A DNA stretch of 64,000 bases from JADCGM01 sp943368345. GTDB lineage: Bacteria; Pseudomonadota; Alphaproteobacteria; Sphingomonadales; Sphingomonadaceae. Below are positions 1 through 7,736 of this stretch, piece after piece. Location: contig CALRKY020000001.1 in assembly GCA_943368345.1 (NCBI GenBank), positions 62,001 through 126,000 of the forward strand, written 5' to 3'. Numbering within the stretch: the stretch's first letter is position 1; each line of letters opens with the position of its first letter. Both the position numbers and the translations under genes were made by a program. The notes beneath the pieces were generated by a model. The model was not told where the DNA came from. It made no database searches and saw only the letters and a program-made list of their open reading frames with translations.

Positions 1-649
1 GATTGTCCACCGCATCCTTGGCGATTTTCGACAGTATATCCATCTGGCCCTTGTCGGCCACACACTGCGCCAGTTTGGCGCGCGGCAGCCCACGCGAGGC
101 AAAGAAACTGCCAAGACCAGCCGCGTCGATATAGGCCATGAACGCATCGGCCTGCGGCAGCGCGCCAATCCGCGCCAGCTCCGGTTCACCGCGACTGATC
201 ACCGCCTGCTCCCAAACCGCCTGCTGTTCATAAAGGCCATCAACCAGCCGGAAATAGGTCGCCGGTGGCGCACAGCGGGCGGCCAGCGTCACCGCCATGT
301 CGACCGGATTGAGGATGAAGTCCCGCCGCTCAAAACTCATCAACCCTTTGGAGATATAATCCCGTTTCAGGATCGCCATCGCCTGTTCGTTGAACTCGCC
401 GCAGTGGGGGCACCAGAGCGAGGCAAATTCCACCAGCTTATACTTCGCCTCCGGATTCCCCATCCGGAAGCCGCCTTCCGGCGTGGCGGCAAAGGTCGTC
501 GTCCATTCTGTTCCCGCCGGCGCCGGAATCCCTGCGAGCTCGGTTTTTGGCCCGGACGCGTCCGTCGCCGGTTTGCTATCACAGGATACCAATACCGAAA
601 GCGACAGCGCCGCAAAGAGCGCAAGCGAACGCGAACCACCAAAGCCCAT
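1..649 (-). CDS. DsbA-like thioredoxin-fold lipoprotein (3' part runs off the left edge)
   Basis: Periplasmic thiol:disulfide oxidoreductase-like lipoprotein, C-terminally truncated by the window edge. The N-terminus has a signal peptide ending in an L-V-S-C lipobox, then a linker, then a thioredoxin-fold active site reading S-L-W-C-P-H-C-G-E, so a CPHC redox pair as in DsbA. Three in-frame ATG codons lie at 655, 652 and 649; I prefer 649 because the GGGGA ribosome-binding site is then correctly spaced. It lies downstream of dciA on the same strand. In sphingomonads this mutY-dciA-Dsb order is usually followed by smc, so smc is expected just outside the window (inference). The substrate is not visible from sequence. 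Confidence 0.85.
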   Translation of the reverse strand, partial: MGFGGSRSLALFAALSLSVLVSCDSKPATDASGPKTELAGIPAPAGTEWTTTFAATPEGGFRMGNPEAKYKLVEFASLWCPHCGEFNEQAMAILKRDYISKGLMSFERRDFILNPVDMAVTLAARCAPPATYFRLVDGLYEQQAVWEQAVISRGEPELARIGALPQADAFMAYIDAAGLGSFFASRGLPRAKLAQCVADKGQMDILSKIAKDAVDN

Positions 650-720
650 CATCATTCCCCACTTCCGCACGGCCCAAACGCGGCCACGCCTCACGTCGGC
701 TTATGCCGACACGTCGTCGG

Positions 721-1224
721 CTATTCAATAACTGGTACACCCCGGGTAACGGGAATCTGCCGCGCCAATCCTTCGAGCGCCGCCCGCAGCGACGGATCAC
801 CGATGGCTTTCAACGACGAGACCGTCTCCGCCGTCAGCGCCACATCCGGCACAGCCGTTTGCACCTTGGCCCGTTTCGGCAACTCCCCCTGCCGAAGCGC
901 AATCCGTTCGACCGCAGCATAGCCAAAGAACCGGTTCACCCGCTCGATGATCTGCGGCTCGACATGTTGCAGAGTCACGGCGAACGGCCCGGCACAGACG
1001 ACAGTCAGTGTGCCGCCCGACCGCTTGCCCATCGGAAATTTCAGCGAATCCGGGGCGCTGTGCTTGGCATAGGCCTCGCCGACAATGTCGGACCAGCGTG
1101 AGATGATCGACGATTCGACAAAGCCGAACTTGCGGAACGCCGCCCGCGCCGCCGCAGGCACCATGTCGCTGACCGCCCGCGCGCCGCGTTTCCGACCATC
1201 TGATTCCCGCATCGCCGCATTCAT
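721..1224 (-). CDS. dciA: DciA-like DUF721 protein
   Basis: About 167 residues with the DUF721 fold. The core F-G-F-V-E-S-S-I-I-S-R-W-S-D-I-V-G region is followed by the beta-strand part L-T-V-V-C-A-G-P-F-A-V-T-L-Q-H. DUF721 proteins include DciA, the ancestral bacterial operator of DnaB helicase loading at the replication origin; alphaproteobacterial members are often shorter and not all are tested. The start is ambiguous: ATG codons at 1239 and 1224 are both in frame. I use 1224, but either way the 5' end meets or overlaps that of divergent mutY (1238). The Dsb lipoprotein follows 71 bases downstream, probably in the same operon. Confidence 0.8.
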   Translation of the reverse strand: MNAAMRESDGRKRGARAVSDMVPAAARAAFRKFGFVESSIISRWSDIVGEAYAKHSAPDSLKFPMGKRSGGTLTVVCAGPFAVTLQHVEPQIIERVNRFFGYAAVERIALRQGELPKRAKVQTAVPDVALTAETVSSLKAIGDPSLRAALEGLARQIPVTRGVPVIE

Positions 1225-1237
1225 GGCATGGAGGCGC

Positions 1238-2275
1238 ATGTCCGTCGAGTATACCGCCGCCGCGCTGCTGAATTGGTATGACCGGAATGCCCGCGCCCTG
1301 CCGTGGCGCGTGCCGCCGGGTTCGCGCGACACCCCCGATCCCTACCGCGTCTGGCTGTCGGAGATCATGCTGCAACAGACCACGGTCACCGCAGTCATTC
1401 CCTATTTTGACCGCTTCACCACCCGCTGGCCCACGGTCCAGTCACTGGCCGCCGCCGACGACGCCGAAGTCATGGCCGCATGGGCAGGCCTTGGTTATTA
1501 CGCCAGGGCCAGAAATCTGCTGGCCTGCGCCCGCACCGTCGCCAAACTCGGCAGCTTCCCCGCCCTCGAGGCGTCGCTGCGCAGTCTCCCCGGCATCGGC
1601 CCCTACACCGCCGCCGCCATAGCCAGCATCGCCTTCAACGAACGCGCCGCCGTGGTTGACGGCAATATCGAACGCGTCGTCACCCGCCTGTTCGCGATTG
1701 CCACTCCGCTCCCGCAAGCCAAACCTGCGATCCGTGCCCATGTCGACACGCTCACCCCACACGACCGCCCCGGCGACTTCGCGCAAAGCATGATGGACCT
1801 CGGCAGCGCCATCTGCACCCCGCGAGCGCCCAGATGCCCCAACTGTACCCTAGCCTCCCACTGCACCGCCCACGCCCAAGGCAATCCCGAAGCCTACCCC
1901 GTCAAAGCCCCCAAGCCAGCCCGCCCCCTAAAACGCGGCACCGTCTTCTGGCTCGAACATGACGGCCATGTCCTCCTCATCACCCGCCCCGCCAAAGGCC
2001 TCCTCGGCGGCATGCTCGCCCTGCCGACTGGCCCGTGGAAAATCGGAGAACCCGACCTCACCGGCGCGCCAGTGGAAACAGCATGGCAAATCACCCCCGC
2101 CGCAGTTCGTCACGGTTTCACGCATTTTGAGTTGGTGCTCGACCTTGCCACGGCGCAGGTCGCAAAGCGCCCCGCGGGCGAAGGAACATGGCATCCGATC
2201 GAAGATTTACCCCAGACCGGCCTCCCCACCCTCTTCCGCAAGGCCGTCGAAGCCGCACTTGCCCCTCTCCCTTGA
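1238..2275 (+). CDS. mutY: Adenine DNA glycosylase MutY
   Basis: Base-excision repair enzyme that removes adenine mispaired with 8-oxoguanine. About 345 residues from ATG 1238, the usual length. Visible are the HhH-GPD core with catalytic Glu42 (S-E-I-M-L-Q-Q-T), the hairpin L-P-G-I-G-P-Y-T (118-124) and Asp141 in V-V-D-G-N. The 4Fe-4S cysteines are Cys193, 200, 203 and 209, spaced C-x6-C-x2-C-x5-C. A NUDIX-like C-terminal domain (about 235-345) reads the 8-oxoG. The start at 1238 is chosen over a long upstream extension that only shadows dciA. The stop codon lies inside a palindromic repeat, so the last residues (L-A-P-L-P) are repeat-encoded. Confidence 0.95.
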   Translation: MSVEYTAAALLNWYDRNARALPWRVPPGSRDTPDPYRVWLSEIMLQQTTVTAVIPYFDRFTTRWPTVQSLAAADDAEVMAAWAGLGYYARARNLLACARTVAKLGSFPALEASLRSLPGIGPYTAAAIASIAFNERAAVVDGNIERVVTRLFAIATPLPQAKPAIRAHVDTLTPHDRPGDFAQSMMDLGSAICTPRAPRCPNCTLASHCTAHAQGNPEAYPVKAPKPARPLKRGTVFWLEHDGHVLLITRPAKGLLGGMLALPTGPWKIGEPDLTGAPVETAWQITPAAVRHGFTHFELVLDLATAQVAKRPAGEGTWHPIEDLPQTGLPTLFRKAVEAALAPLP

Positions 2276-2360
2276 GGGAGTGCAGGGTTGAATTGCCCCC
2301 GGCAATTCAACCCTGCACTGGCAACTCGATCCATAAAGATCGAGCGGGGTGAGGGTGGCC
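2259..2360. repeat. Palindromic repeat, copy A, carrying a nested perfect hairpin
   Basis: Shares its left end (GCCCCTCTCCC) and right end (CGAGCGGGGTGAGGGTGG) with the copies at 10119-10182 and 10561-10619. Between them sits an extra palindrome: 2280-2297 pairs perfectly with 2301-2318 (18 bp stem, CCC loop). The usual second small stem follows (CTCGATC 2325-2331 with GATCGAG 2338-2344). The mutY stop TGA (2273-2275) is inside it. The long stem lacks a downstream T-run, so it is not a classical terminator. Confidence 0.85.
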
Positions 2361-2387
2361 CCCCGCCGCCAGAAGGAAACCCCAACC

Positions 2388-2756
2388 ATGCGCGTCCTCG
2401 TCCTCGTCAAAGCCACCGCCGACAGCGAGCGCGGCTTCGTCCACACCCCCGAAACCGCTGCGATGATGGACGCGATGGGCCGCTTCAACGACGAACTCGA
2501 AGCCGCCGGCGTCTTCGTCATGGCCGACGGCCTCACCCCCTCCTCCGAGGGCAAGCGCATCGCCTTCGACGGCGCGTCGCGCACCGTCATCGACGGCCCC
2601 TTCGCCCAGCCGAACGAACTCGTCGCCGGCTTCTGGCTCTGGGACGTCAAGGACATGGACGAAGCCATCGCCTGGGCCAAACGCTGCCCCAACCCGATGC
2701 CCGGTCCAAGCGAGCTTGAGATACGGCCGGTTCAGGAGTTTGAGGATTTGGGGTGA
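2388..2756 (+). CDS. YciI family protein (DGPF domain)
   Basis: A 122-residue single-domain protein of the YCII-related / DGPF family: small dimeric alpha-beta barrel proteins of mostly unknown function, frequently encoded next to ECF sigma factors. The signature is V-I-D-G-P-F (about residues 76-81) followed by the hydrophobic strand L-V-A-G-F-W-L-W. The start at 2388 is supported by an AGAAGGAAA ribosome-binding site 8 bases upstream; an earlier GTG in frame would lie within the repeat. No sigma factor is adjacent here. It follows mutY after the repeat and probably has its own promoter. Confidence 0.85.
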   Translation: MRVLVLVKATADSERGFVHTPETAAMMDAMGRFNDELEAAGVFVMADGLTPSSEGKRIAFDGASRTVIDGPFAQPNELVAGFWLWDVKDMDEAIAWAKRCPNPMPGPSELEIRPVQEFEDLG

Positions 2757-2855
2757 GATACGGCGTTAGCGCCGGCATTCACCGCATGACATGCTATGCT
2801 CGCACTCGCCGAACCATGCTTCAATGCGCGTTCGGGCAAGGATCGTTCAAAGCAG

Positions 2856-3338
2856 TCAAAGGTTTGCGGTTAATCGCTTGATTGGGTCGATCTGGTGGAC
2901 AGGTTTTCCCAAAGATAGAGCATAAGCAACGACATCACCCGTCCCCCCCATGCCCGCAGCAGGTTCACCATCCCATACAGCAACGATGCGATCGACCTCA
3001 CGAGCGATCCACTTTCCAGCGTCCAAGAACGCTCCGTTGTCTGGCTTTGCGGATTTGAGTTCTAGCAACTCGGCCTTAGCGCTTAGCCGTTCGAAATTTC
3101 TTCGCGCGTCGCCATGAAGGTGAGCAGAGTATTCGTCCATGGGTATTACAGCGATTAATTTGCCGCCTCTCTCTAGAACGATCTCGGCGAAAACCTGATC
3201 CGTTCCCGCCGCTAGGCTTGAGTAGCCATATAATGCCGGCTTGCCGACAAGGTATCGGTTTATCTGCACCGCTACCCAAGCCCAATCAATGCCATCCCGC
3301 TCCTGATGCCCAGTGACCCCGACCTTCAATTCATGCAC
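2856..3338 (-). CDS. SLOG-domain protein of a TIR/2TM/SLOG cassette
   Basis: A 160-residue Rossmann-like protein of the SLOG superfamily (LOG/DprA-like nucleotide binders used as sensors in bacterial conflict systems). Hallmarks are the first strand V-G-V-T-G-H (6-11), the motif Y-S-S-L-A-A-G-T-D-Q (39-48) then A-E, strand L-I-A-V-I-P-M (61-67), and a late G-G-T-G-D-V-V loop (131-137) before K-P-V-H. It is the third gene of a minus-strand operon and its start overlaps the preceding gene's stop by 8 bases. By analogy with the SLOG domain of ThsA, a role in binding a TIR-made nucleotide signal is inferred. Composition is lower-GC than the surroundings. Confidence 0.75.
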   Translation of the reverse strand: MHELKVGVTGHQERDGIDWAWVAVQINRYLVGKPALYGYSSLAAGTDQVFAEIVLERGGKLIAVIPMDEYSAHLHGDARRNFERLSAKAELLELKSAKPDNGAFLDAGKWIAREVDRIVAVWDGEPAAGMGGTGDVVAYALSLGKPVHQIDPIKRLTANL

Positions 3339-3873
3339 TCCAAAAGCAAATTAATGAAATCAAATCCCCAAATATTCCTTTCCATGGGGCGACTAATAGA
3401 ATTTGTATACCGTACATACCCATAAATATTTTCGGGACAAGTTTCTCTGTTTCGTAAAATGATTTATGCTTCTTGCCATCGCCGCCTTCGGAGAGTTTTT
3501 TCCATTCGCTGGTAAATGCTTGAGTAGCGAAGCTAGATTCTAAATCGTTAATTACATCGAACTTCGCAGTATTTAGCGTCTTGTAACTCAATATTGATCG
3601 ATTCCAGTAAACACACGACAGTATTCCTGCCACGGAAACCAAGACATTTGGTATCGATTCCCGAGTGCTCGACGCAAGATATGCGGAACCACCGACCAGC
3701 ACGGTATTGATGGATAGATAAAATGAGTTTGCAGCTTGGCGTCTCTGGCTAACGCGATCAGCCATCTCCACGAGAAGCTTATAAATTTCTAGGCGTTCCG
3801 CTCGATCCGCTGGATCCAAAATCCGCCCTGTATCGGATTGCTGTTCCGCAGCCAGGTTACGTCTGTTGACCAT
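3331..3873 (-). CDS. Small multi-TM (SLATT/RipA-like) membrane protein, putative effector
   Basis: 180 residues. The amphipathic helix L-E-I-Y-K-L-L-V-E-M-A-D-R (28-40) is followed by R-R-Q-A-A-N-S-F-Y-L-S-I-N-T and a first membrane segment (about 51-69). A second segment lies at 76-95 and a hydrophobic tail at 153-178. The layout resembles SLATT (SMODS- and SLOG-associating two-TM) effector domains and the RipA-type octameric membrane proteins; the assignment rests on pattern recognition, not a search. Such proteins are predicted to form pores when a partner sensor detects a nucleotide signal. It is middle gene of the cassette, 46 bases after the TIR-like gene. It is clearly AT-richer than the chromosomal genes around it, which suggests horizontal acquisition. 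Confidence 0.65.
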   Translation of the reverse strand: MVNRRNLAAEQQSDTGRILDPADRAERLEIYKLLVEMADRVSQRRQAANSFYLSINTVLVGGSAYLASSTRESIPNVLVSVAGILSCVYWNRSILSYKTLNTAKFDVINDLESSFATQAFTSEWKKLSEGGDGKKHKSFYETEKLVPKIFMGMYGIQILLVAPWKGIFGDLISLICFWSA

Positions 3874-3919
3874 CTATTTCGCCTAGTTAACCAAGACGGC
3901 CTGCAAAAGCGCTGACCCT

Positions 3920-4333
3920 TCAAGCCGCATTCTTACCTTCGCCCATCATCTGCGTCACAGCACTTGCGATCCCATCCCAAGTCCACTGAATCGTTCGATT
4001 TCTTGCCAATCCAGCTGGCAATACGCTGTTGGCATTTGCTCCCCCGACGTACACGCCGAAGAACGGGACATTTAGGGCCTTTGCCATAGCGATCTCTTTT
4101 GCAACGCCGGTTGCACTGGACATATGTTGTCCCACCAAAACGATCATCAGATGTGTTTTGTTGATCTTTGCGCGTACAAGCGCTTCCCATTCTGACTGAG
4201 CCATCGGCTGTTTCGCCGACCAATCTTCGTGCGAAAATGGCGTCTTAGAGTGCGAAGCTTGGCCTGCGAAAAGAATCTTATCGCCGCTGTTATGGTCGAC
4301 ATCGAAGCTAATAAAAGCGCGCGGGTTGGCCAT
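3920..4333 (-). CDS. TIR-like protein (ThsB / DUF1863 type)
   Basis: A 137-residue stand-alone TIR-like domain. First strand R-A-F-I-S-F-D (5-11) is followed by W-S-A-K and S-E-W-E. The core strand is L-M-I-V-L-V-G-Q (62-69), and helix T-G-V-A-K-E-I-A-M-A-K places Glu80 at the catalytic position of NADase TIR domains. Strand P-F-F-G-V-Y-V-G-G (90-98) completes the fold. In Thoeris, ThsB of this family uses NAD+ to make a cyclic ADP-ribose signal; that activity is inferred here. It is the first gene of the operon, with a GGGGAAC ribosome-binding site before ATG 4333, and sits 112 bases from the ferredoxin gene's 3' end. Confidence 0.78.
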   Translation of the reverse strand: MANPRAFISFDVDHNSGDKILFAGQASHSKTPFSHEDWSAKQPMAQSEWEALVRAKINKTHLMIVLVGQHMSSATGVAKEIAMAKALNVPFFGVYVGGANANSVLPAGLARNRTIQWTWDGIASAVTQMMGEGKNAA

Positions 4334-4368
4334 TTTCGTTCCCCAATTTGAGATGGTTCATCATAGAC

Positions 4369-4397
4369 AGTATGTATGAGTAAAGTGCGGGTGCCAA
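4369..4397 (-). promoter_or_regulatory. Possible sigma-70-type promoter of the TIR-like operon
   Basis: On the minus strand TTGGCA (4397-4392) and CATACT (4374-4369) are separated by 17 bases, 35 bases upstream of the TIR-like start. A 12-bp palindrome AGATCTAGATCT lies further upstream (4421-4432) and could be an operator. Assigned by eye only. Confidence 0.3.
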
Positions 4398-4445
4398 TAG
4401 TCGCATGTCGCGCGCAGCCTAGATCTAGATCTGGCTCCGACAATA

Positions 4446-4781
4446 TCACCGCCCCTGCATATTCGCACTGCCCCCCGGCATCCGCACCTCGATACTGTCG
4501 AGGCTCTCCCCCAGCATGATCTGGCAGGCCAGCCGGCTGGTCCGCGTCACGCCATAGGCGAAGTCGAGCATATCCTCCTCGTCGCCGCTCGCCGGGGGGA
4601 GTTTGGCAAAATCATCGGCTGCCACAATGACATGGCAGGTCGAACAGGCCATCGCGCCTTCGCAGGTGCCCTCCAAGGGCTGGCCCTTCGCCTGCGCCAG
4701 TTCGAGCAGCCGCGTGCCGGGCGCGCCCTCGGCATCGACCGTGGTGCGGCCATCGGCGGATATGAATCTCACTTTGGTCAT
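4446..4781 (-). CDS. Adrenodoxin-type [2Fe-2S] ferredoxin
   Basis: 111 residues. Cluster ligands Cys40, Cys46, Cys49 and Cys86 have the C-x5-C-x2-C ... C spacing of ISC/adrenodoxin-type ferredoxins (T-C-E-G-A-M-A-C-S-T-C-H), and the C-terminal region R-L-A-C-Q-I is typical. Its ATG (4781) overlaps the stop of the upstream cysteine desulfurase as ATGA, so the two are translationally coupled. It probably donates electrons for Fe-S cluster assembly or a related redox enzyme. The candidate defence operon begins about 110 bases beyond its stop on the same strand, so some read-through into it is possible. Confidence 0.9.
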   Translation of the reverse strand: MTKVRFISADGRTTVDAEGAPGTRLLELAQAKGQPLEGTCEGAMACSTCHVIVAADDFAKLPPASGDEEDMLDFAYGVTRTSRLACQIMLGESLDSIEVRMPGGSANMQGR

Positions 4782-5914
4782 GCAGCGCGTTGCCCCTGTG
4801 CGCAGAGGGCGCGGTTGATCGCTGCCGCCGCCCTGTCGATTTCGTCGATCGTCGAATAGCGGCCCCAGCCGATACGCAGCGTTGCGCGGGCCAGCGGCTC
4901 CGGCAGACCGAGCGCCGCCAGCACATGGCTCGCCTTGCCCTTTGCCGAGGCGCAAGCGGCCCCTGACGACAGCGCGACCTCCCGTAACACGTCGGACAGC
5001 AGCCGCGCGCCGTCGATACCGGGGAAACTGACATTCAGATTGCCGCGCCAACGCTGCGTCTGCGACCCGTTGATCTGGAACGGGACCTCGAGTTGCCCCA
5101 GCATCCGGTCCCACAGGGTTGCGGCATGCGCGGCATCATCCGCCATCACGCCCTGCGCAACCTTCGCCGCTGCGCCAAATCCGGCACAGAGCGCGGGCGA
5201 CAATGTCCCCGACCGCAAGCCGCCCCCTTCCTGACCGCCGCCATGTTGCTGCGGCGCGAGCGTAGTCCCCGGTTTCACATAGAGCGCCCCAACCCCCTTC
5301 GGCCCGTAAATCTTGTGCGCCGACAGGCTGAGCAGGTCGAAGTCCGCCGGGTTGAGCGCCAGCTTGCCGAACGCCTGTGCCCCGTCCACGAACATCAGCG
5401 CGCCGACGCCCCGCGCCAACGCGGCAATCTCAGCCAATGGTTGGACCACCCCGATCTCATTGTTGACCGCCGCGACCGCGACGAGCGCGACATCGTGACC
5501 GAGCGCTGCCGCCAGTTCGTCGAGCCGCACCAGCCCTTCGCCGTCCACGCCGAGTATCGTCAACTCAGCCCCGACCGACTCCAGCCAGCGCGCGCTTTCC
5601 AGCACGCAGCTATGCTCAGTCGCCAGCGTCACGATTCGCCGCCGCGTCTGGTCGGGTGCGGACAACACCCCCTTGATGCCGAGGTTCGCCGCCTCGGTCG
5701 CGCCGCTGGTGAACAGCAATGTAGCGGGGGCCACGCCCAGCAGCGCCGCAATCTGGCCCCGCGCCGCTTCAACGCCTGCATCGGCCTCCCAGCCAAAGCG
5801 GTGATCCGAATGCGGATTGCCGAATTTGCCGTCGAGATAGGGCAGCATCGCCGCCCGTGCTTCCGGGGCCAGCGGCGTTGTCGCCTGATAGTCGAGATAG
5901 ATCGGCGCGGCCAT
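4778..5914 (-). CDS. Cysteine desulfurase, NifS/IscS-like (first of two)
   Basis: A 378-residue PLP enzyme that mobilises sulfur from cysteine as an enzyme-bound persulfide. The PLP lysine is Lys201 in L-S-A-H-K-I-Y-G-P-K-G, and the catalytic cysteine is Cys321 in S-S-G-A-A-C-A-S. The sequence begins Y-L-D-Y-Q-A-T-T-P, a group-I (NifS/IscS) hallmark. It overlaps the paralogue upstream by one base (TGATG) and the ferredoxin downstream by four. The three-gene block is an Fe-S or thio-cofactor supply operon; neither sufBCD nor iscU is in the window. Confidence 0.92.
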   Translation of the reverse strand: MAAPIYLDYQATTPLAPEARAAMLPYLDGKFGNPHSDHRFGWEADAGVEAARGQIAALLGVAPATLLFTSGATEAANLGIKGVLSAPDQTRRRIVTLATEHSCVLESARWLESVGAELTILGVDGEGLVRLDELAAALGHDVALVAVAAVNNEIGVVQPLAEIAALARGVGALMFVDGAQAFGKLALNPADFDLLSLSAHKIYGPKGVGALYVKPGTTLAPQQHGGGQEGGGLRSGTLSPALCAGFGAAAKVAQGVMADDAAHAATLWDRMLGQLEVPFQINGSQTQRWRGNLNVSFPGIDGARLLSDVLREVALSSGAACASAKGKASHVLAALGLPEPLARATLRIGWGRYSTIDEIDRAAAAINRALCAQGQRAA

Positions 5915-6999
5915 CAGGCGGCCCGTCGCCCGAGCCGCGCGGCGAGCGCCAGCCAGGCATCTCCAAAGCCCTGCACTTCAGCCTCGGTCGTGTTCCAGCC
6001 AAGACTGACCCGGATCGTTGCACCCGCAACCGCAGACGACAGGCCCATCGCGTTCAGGACATGGCTGTCCTTGACCTTGCCCGACGAACAGGCCGCACCG
6101 CTCGATACCGCGAAACCCGCCAGATCGAGCGCCATCAATTGGGTGGAAGCGGCGACACCGGGCATGTGGATCGACGATGTTGTACCAATCCTGGGTGCAG
6201 CACGCCCCAATATCTCAGCACCCAGTCGCGCCTCCAGCCCGTCGCGCATCGCCGTGGCCCGGTCCAGCCACGCGTGGTCCGCCCGCGCCCCCAGCGCTGC
6301 GGCGAATCCGGCGATGCCCGGCAGGTTTTCGGTGCCGCCGCGCAATCCCCGTTCCTGTCCACCGCCCCGCTGCACCGCCGATATCCCGTCGGCACAGCGC
6401 ACGATGAGCGCCCCGACCCCCGGTGGCCCGCCGAATTTATGCGCCGATACCGCAAGGAAATCCCCATCCGGCAGCGGTAGCTTCCCTGCCGACTGCACCG
6501 CATCGACGAGCAGCTTCCCGCCTGCGGCCCACACGAGCCGTGCGATGTCAGCTATCGGCTGGATCACGCCGGTCTCGTTGTTCACATGCATCACCGCGAC
6601 CAGCGCCGGGGCCGCCACCTTCGCCAGGAGCGCCGACAGCGCCGCCAGATCGACCAGCCCATCGCCGTCGACCGGGATCACCAACGCACCTGCCGCCTGC
6701 CGGTGCACAGCATCATGTTCGATCGCTGAGATCAGCCGGGATGCACTGGTGAACCCGCCGAGTGCCAGCCCCAATGCCTCGGTCCCACCCCCGGTGAATA
6801 TAATCGAATCGGCCCGGCACCCGAGCGAGCGAGCGATGCTATCCCGCGCCGCCTCCAGCAGACCACGCGCCCGGCGTCCCGCTGTGTGGATGCTCGACGG
6901 ATTGGCCCAGTCCCGCGCCGCCGCAACCACTGCATCGACCGCAGCCGGGTCCATCGGCGCGGTCGCATTATAGTCGAGATAGGCGACAGATCGGCTCAC
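5914..6999 (-). CDS. Cysteine desulfurase, NifS/IscS-like (second of two)
   Basis: A paralogue of the adjacent desulfurase, about 361 residues. Y-L-D-Y-N-A-T-A-P opens the fold, the PLP lysine is Lys188 in S-A-H-K-F-G-G, and the catalytic cysteine is Cys304 in S-S-G-A-A-C-S-S. The two copies are clearly diverged, so this is an old duplication. I choose GTG at 6999, which has GAGG upstream; a TTG at 7020 would add seven residues. It is first gene of the desulfurase-desulfurase-ferredoxin operon and divergent from the alpha/beta hydrolase. Why two are kept is unknown; one may serve SUF assembly and the other thiolation of tRNA or cofactors (inference). Confidence 0.9.
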   Translation of the reverse strand: MSRSVAYLDYNATAPMDPAAVDAVVAAARDWANPSSIHTAGRRARGLLEAARDSIARSLGCRADSIIFTGGGTEALGLALGGFTSASRLISAIEHDAVHRQAAGALVIPVDGDGLVDLAALSALLAKVAAPALVAVMHVNNETGVIQPIADIARLVWAAGGKLLVDAVQSAGKLPLPDGDFLAVSAHKFGGPPGVGALIVRCADGISAVQRGGGQERGLRGGTENLPGIAGFAAALGARADHAWLDRATAMRDGLEARLGAEILGRAAPRIGTTSSIHMPGVAASTQLMALDLAGFAVSSGAACSSGKVKDSHVLNAMGLSSAVAGATIRVSLGWNTTEAEVQGFGDAWLALAARLGRRAA

Positions 7000-7088
7000 C
7001 CGGCCTCGTTCTGGTTGCAAGTCATCATCCCGCCCATATATAGACCCGCGCTTCCAAGCGCACCCCCGACACGAGAGCCGTATTCGCC

Positions 7089-7736
7089 ATGCCCGAAGTC
7101 ATTTTTGCTGGCCCCGAGGGGCGTCTCGAAGGCCGCTATCAGCCCGCCTCCCGCCCGCGCGCGCCGCTGGCGCTGATCCTGCACCCGCATCCGCAGGGTG
7201 GCGGCACGATGAACAACCGCATTGTGCAGGGCATGTACCAGATGTTCGTCAAGCGCGGCTTTTCCACGCTGCGTTTCAACTTCCGGGGCGTCGGGCGCAG
7301 TCAGGGTGTGTTCGACAATGGCATTGGCGAATTGTCCGACGCAGCGTCGGCGCTCGACTGGATGCAGCAGATCAACCCGGAGGCACCCTATGTCTGGGTT
7401 GGCGGCTTCAGCTTCGGGGCGTGGATCGGCATGCAGCTGTTGATGCGCCGTCCGGAGATCAAGGGCTTCATCTCGGTCGCGCCGCCGGCCAACATGTATG
7501 ACTTCGGCTTCCTCGCGCCCTGCCCATCCTCCGGCATCATCATTCAGGGTGCAGCGGATGAAGTCGTCACCATCGGCGGCGTCCAAAAGCTGGTCGATAA
7601 ACTGCGGACCCAGCGCCACATCGTTATCGACTATGACGTGATCGAAACCGCGAATCACTTTTTCGAGCATGAAATGGATCAGCTCCAAGGCTCGATGGAC
7701 CGCTATCTCGACATGCGGCTGGCCAACGGGCGTTAG
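7089..7736 (+). CDS. Alpha/beta hydrolase (COG2945-like)
   Basis: A 215-residue cytosolic alpha/beta-hydrolase-fold protein. Nucleophile elbow G-G-F-S-F-G-A-W (about 113-120) gives Ser116. The oxyanion/early loop is H-P-H-P-Q-G-G-G-T-M (33-42), the aspartate is in G-A-A-D-E-V-V, and the catalytic His is in A-N-H-F-F. Members of this family next to cysteine desulfurases are common in alphaproteobacteria, but the substrate is unknown. The gene is divergent from the desulfurase operon, and its stop overlaps the convergent anmK stop by four bases. Confidence 0.85.
   Translation: MPEVIFAGPEGRLEGRYQPASRPRAPLALILHPHPQGGGTMNNRIVQGMYQMFVKRGFSTLRFNFRGVGRSQGVFDNGIGELSDAASALDWMQQINPEAPYVWVGGFSFGAWIGMQLLMRRPEIKGFISVAPPANMYDFGFLAPCPSSGIIIQGAADEVVTIGGVQKLVDKLRTQRHIVIDYDVIETANHFFEHEMDQLQGSMDRYLDMRLANGR

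Noticed and set aside
4782..5114. N-terminal extension of the ferredoxin frame
   Set aside because: The extension is antisense-independent but out of frame with the desulfurase coding sequence it overlaps, Arg-rich and unlike ferredoxins; ATG 4781 fits the family and the ATGA overlap.
5093..6973. 626-codon open frame on the plus strand
   Set aside because: Lies wholly antisense to the two cysteine desulfurase genes; low-complexity Arg/Pro/Ala composition typical of GC-rich shadow frames and no recognisable domain.
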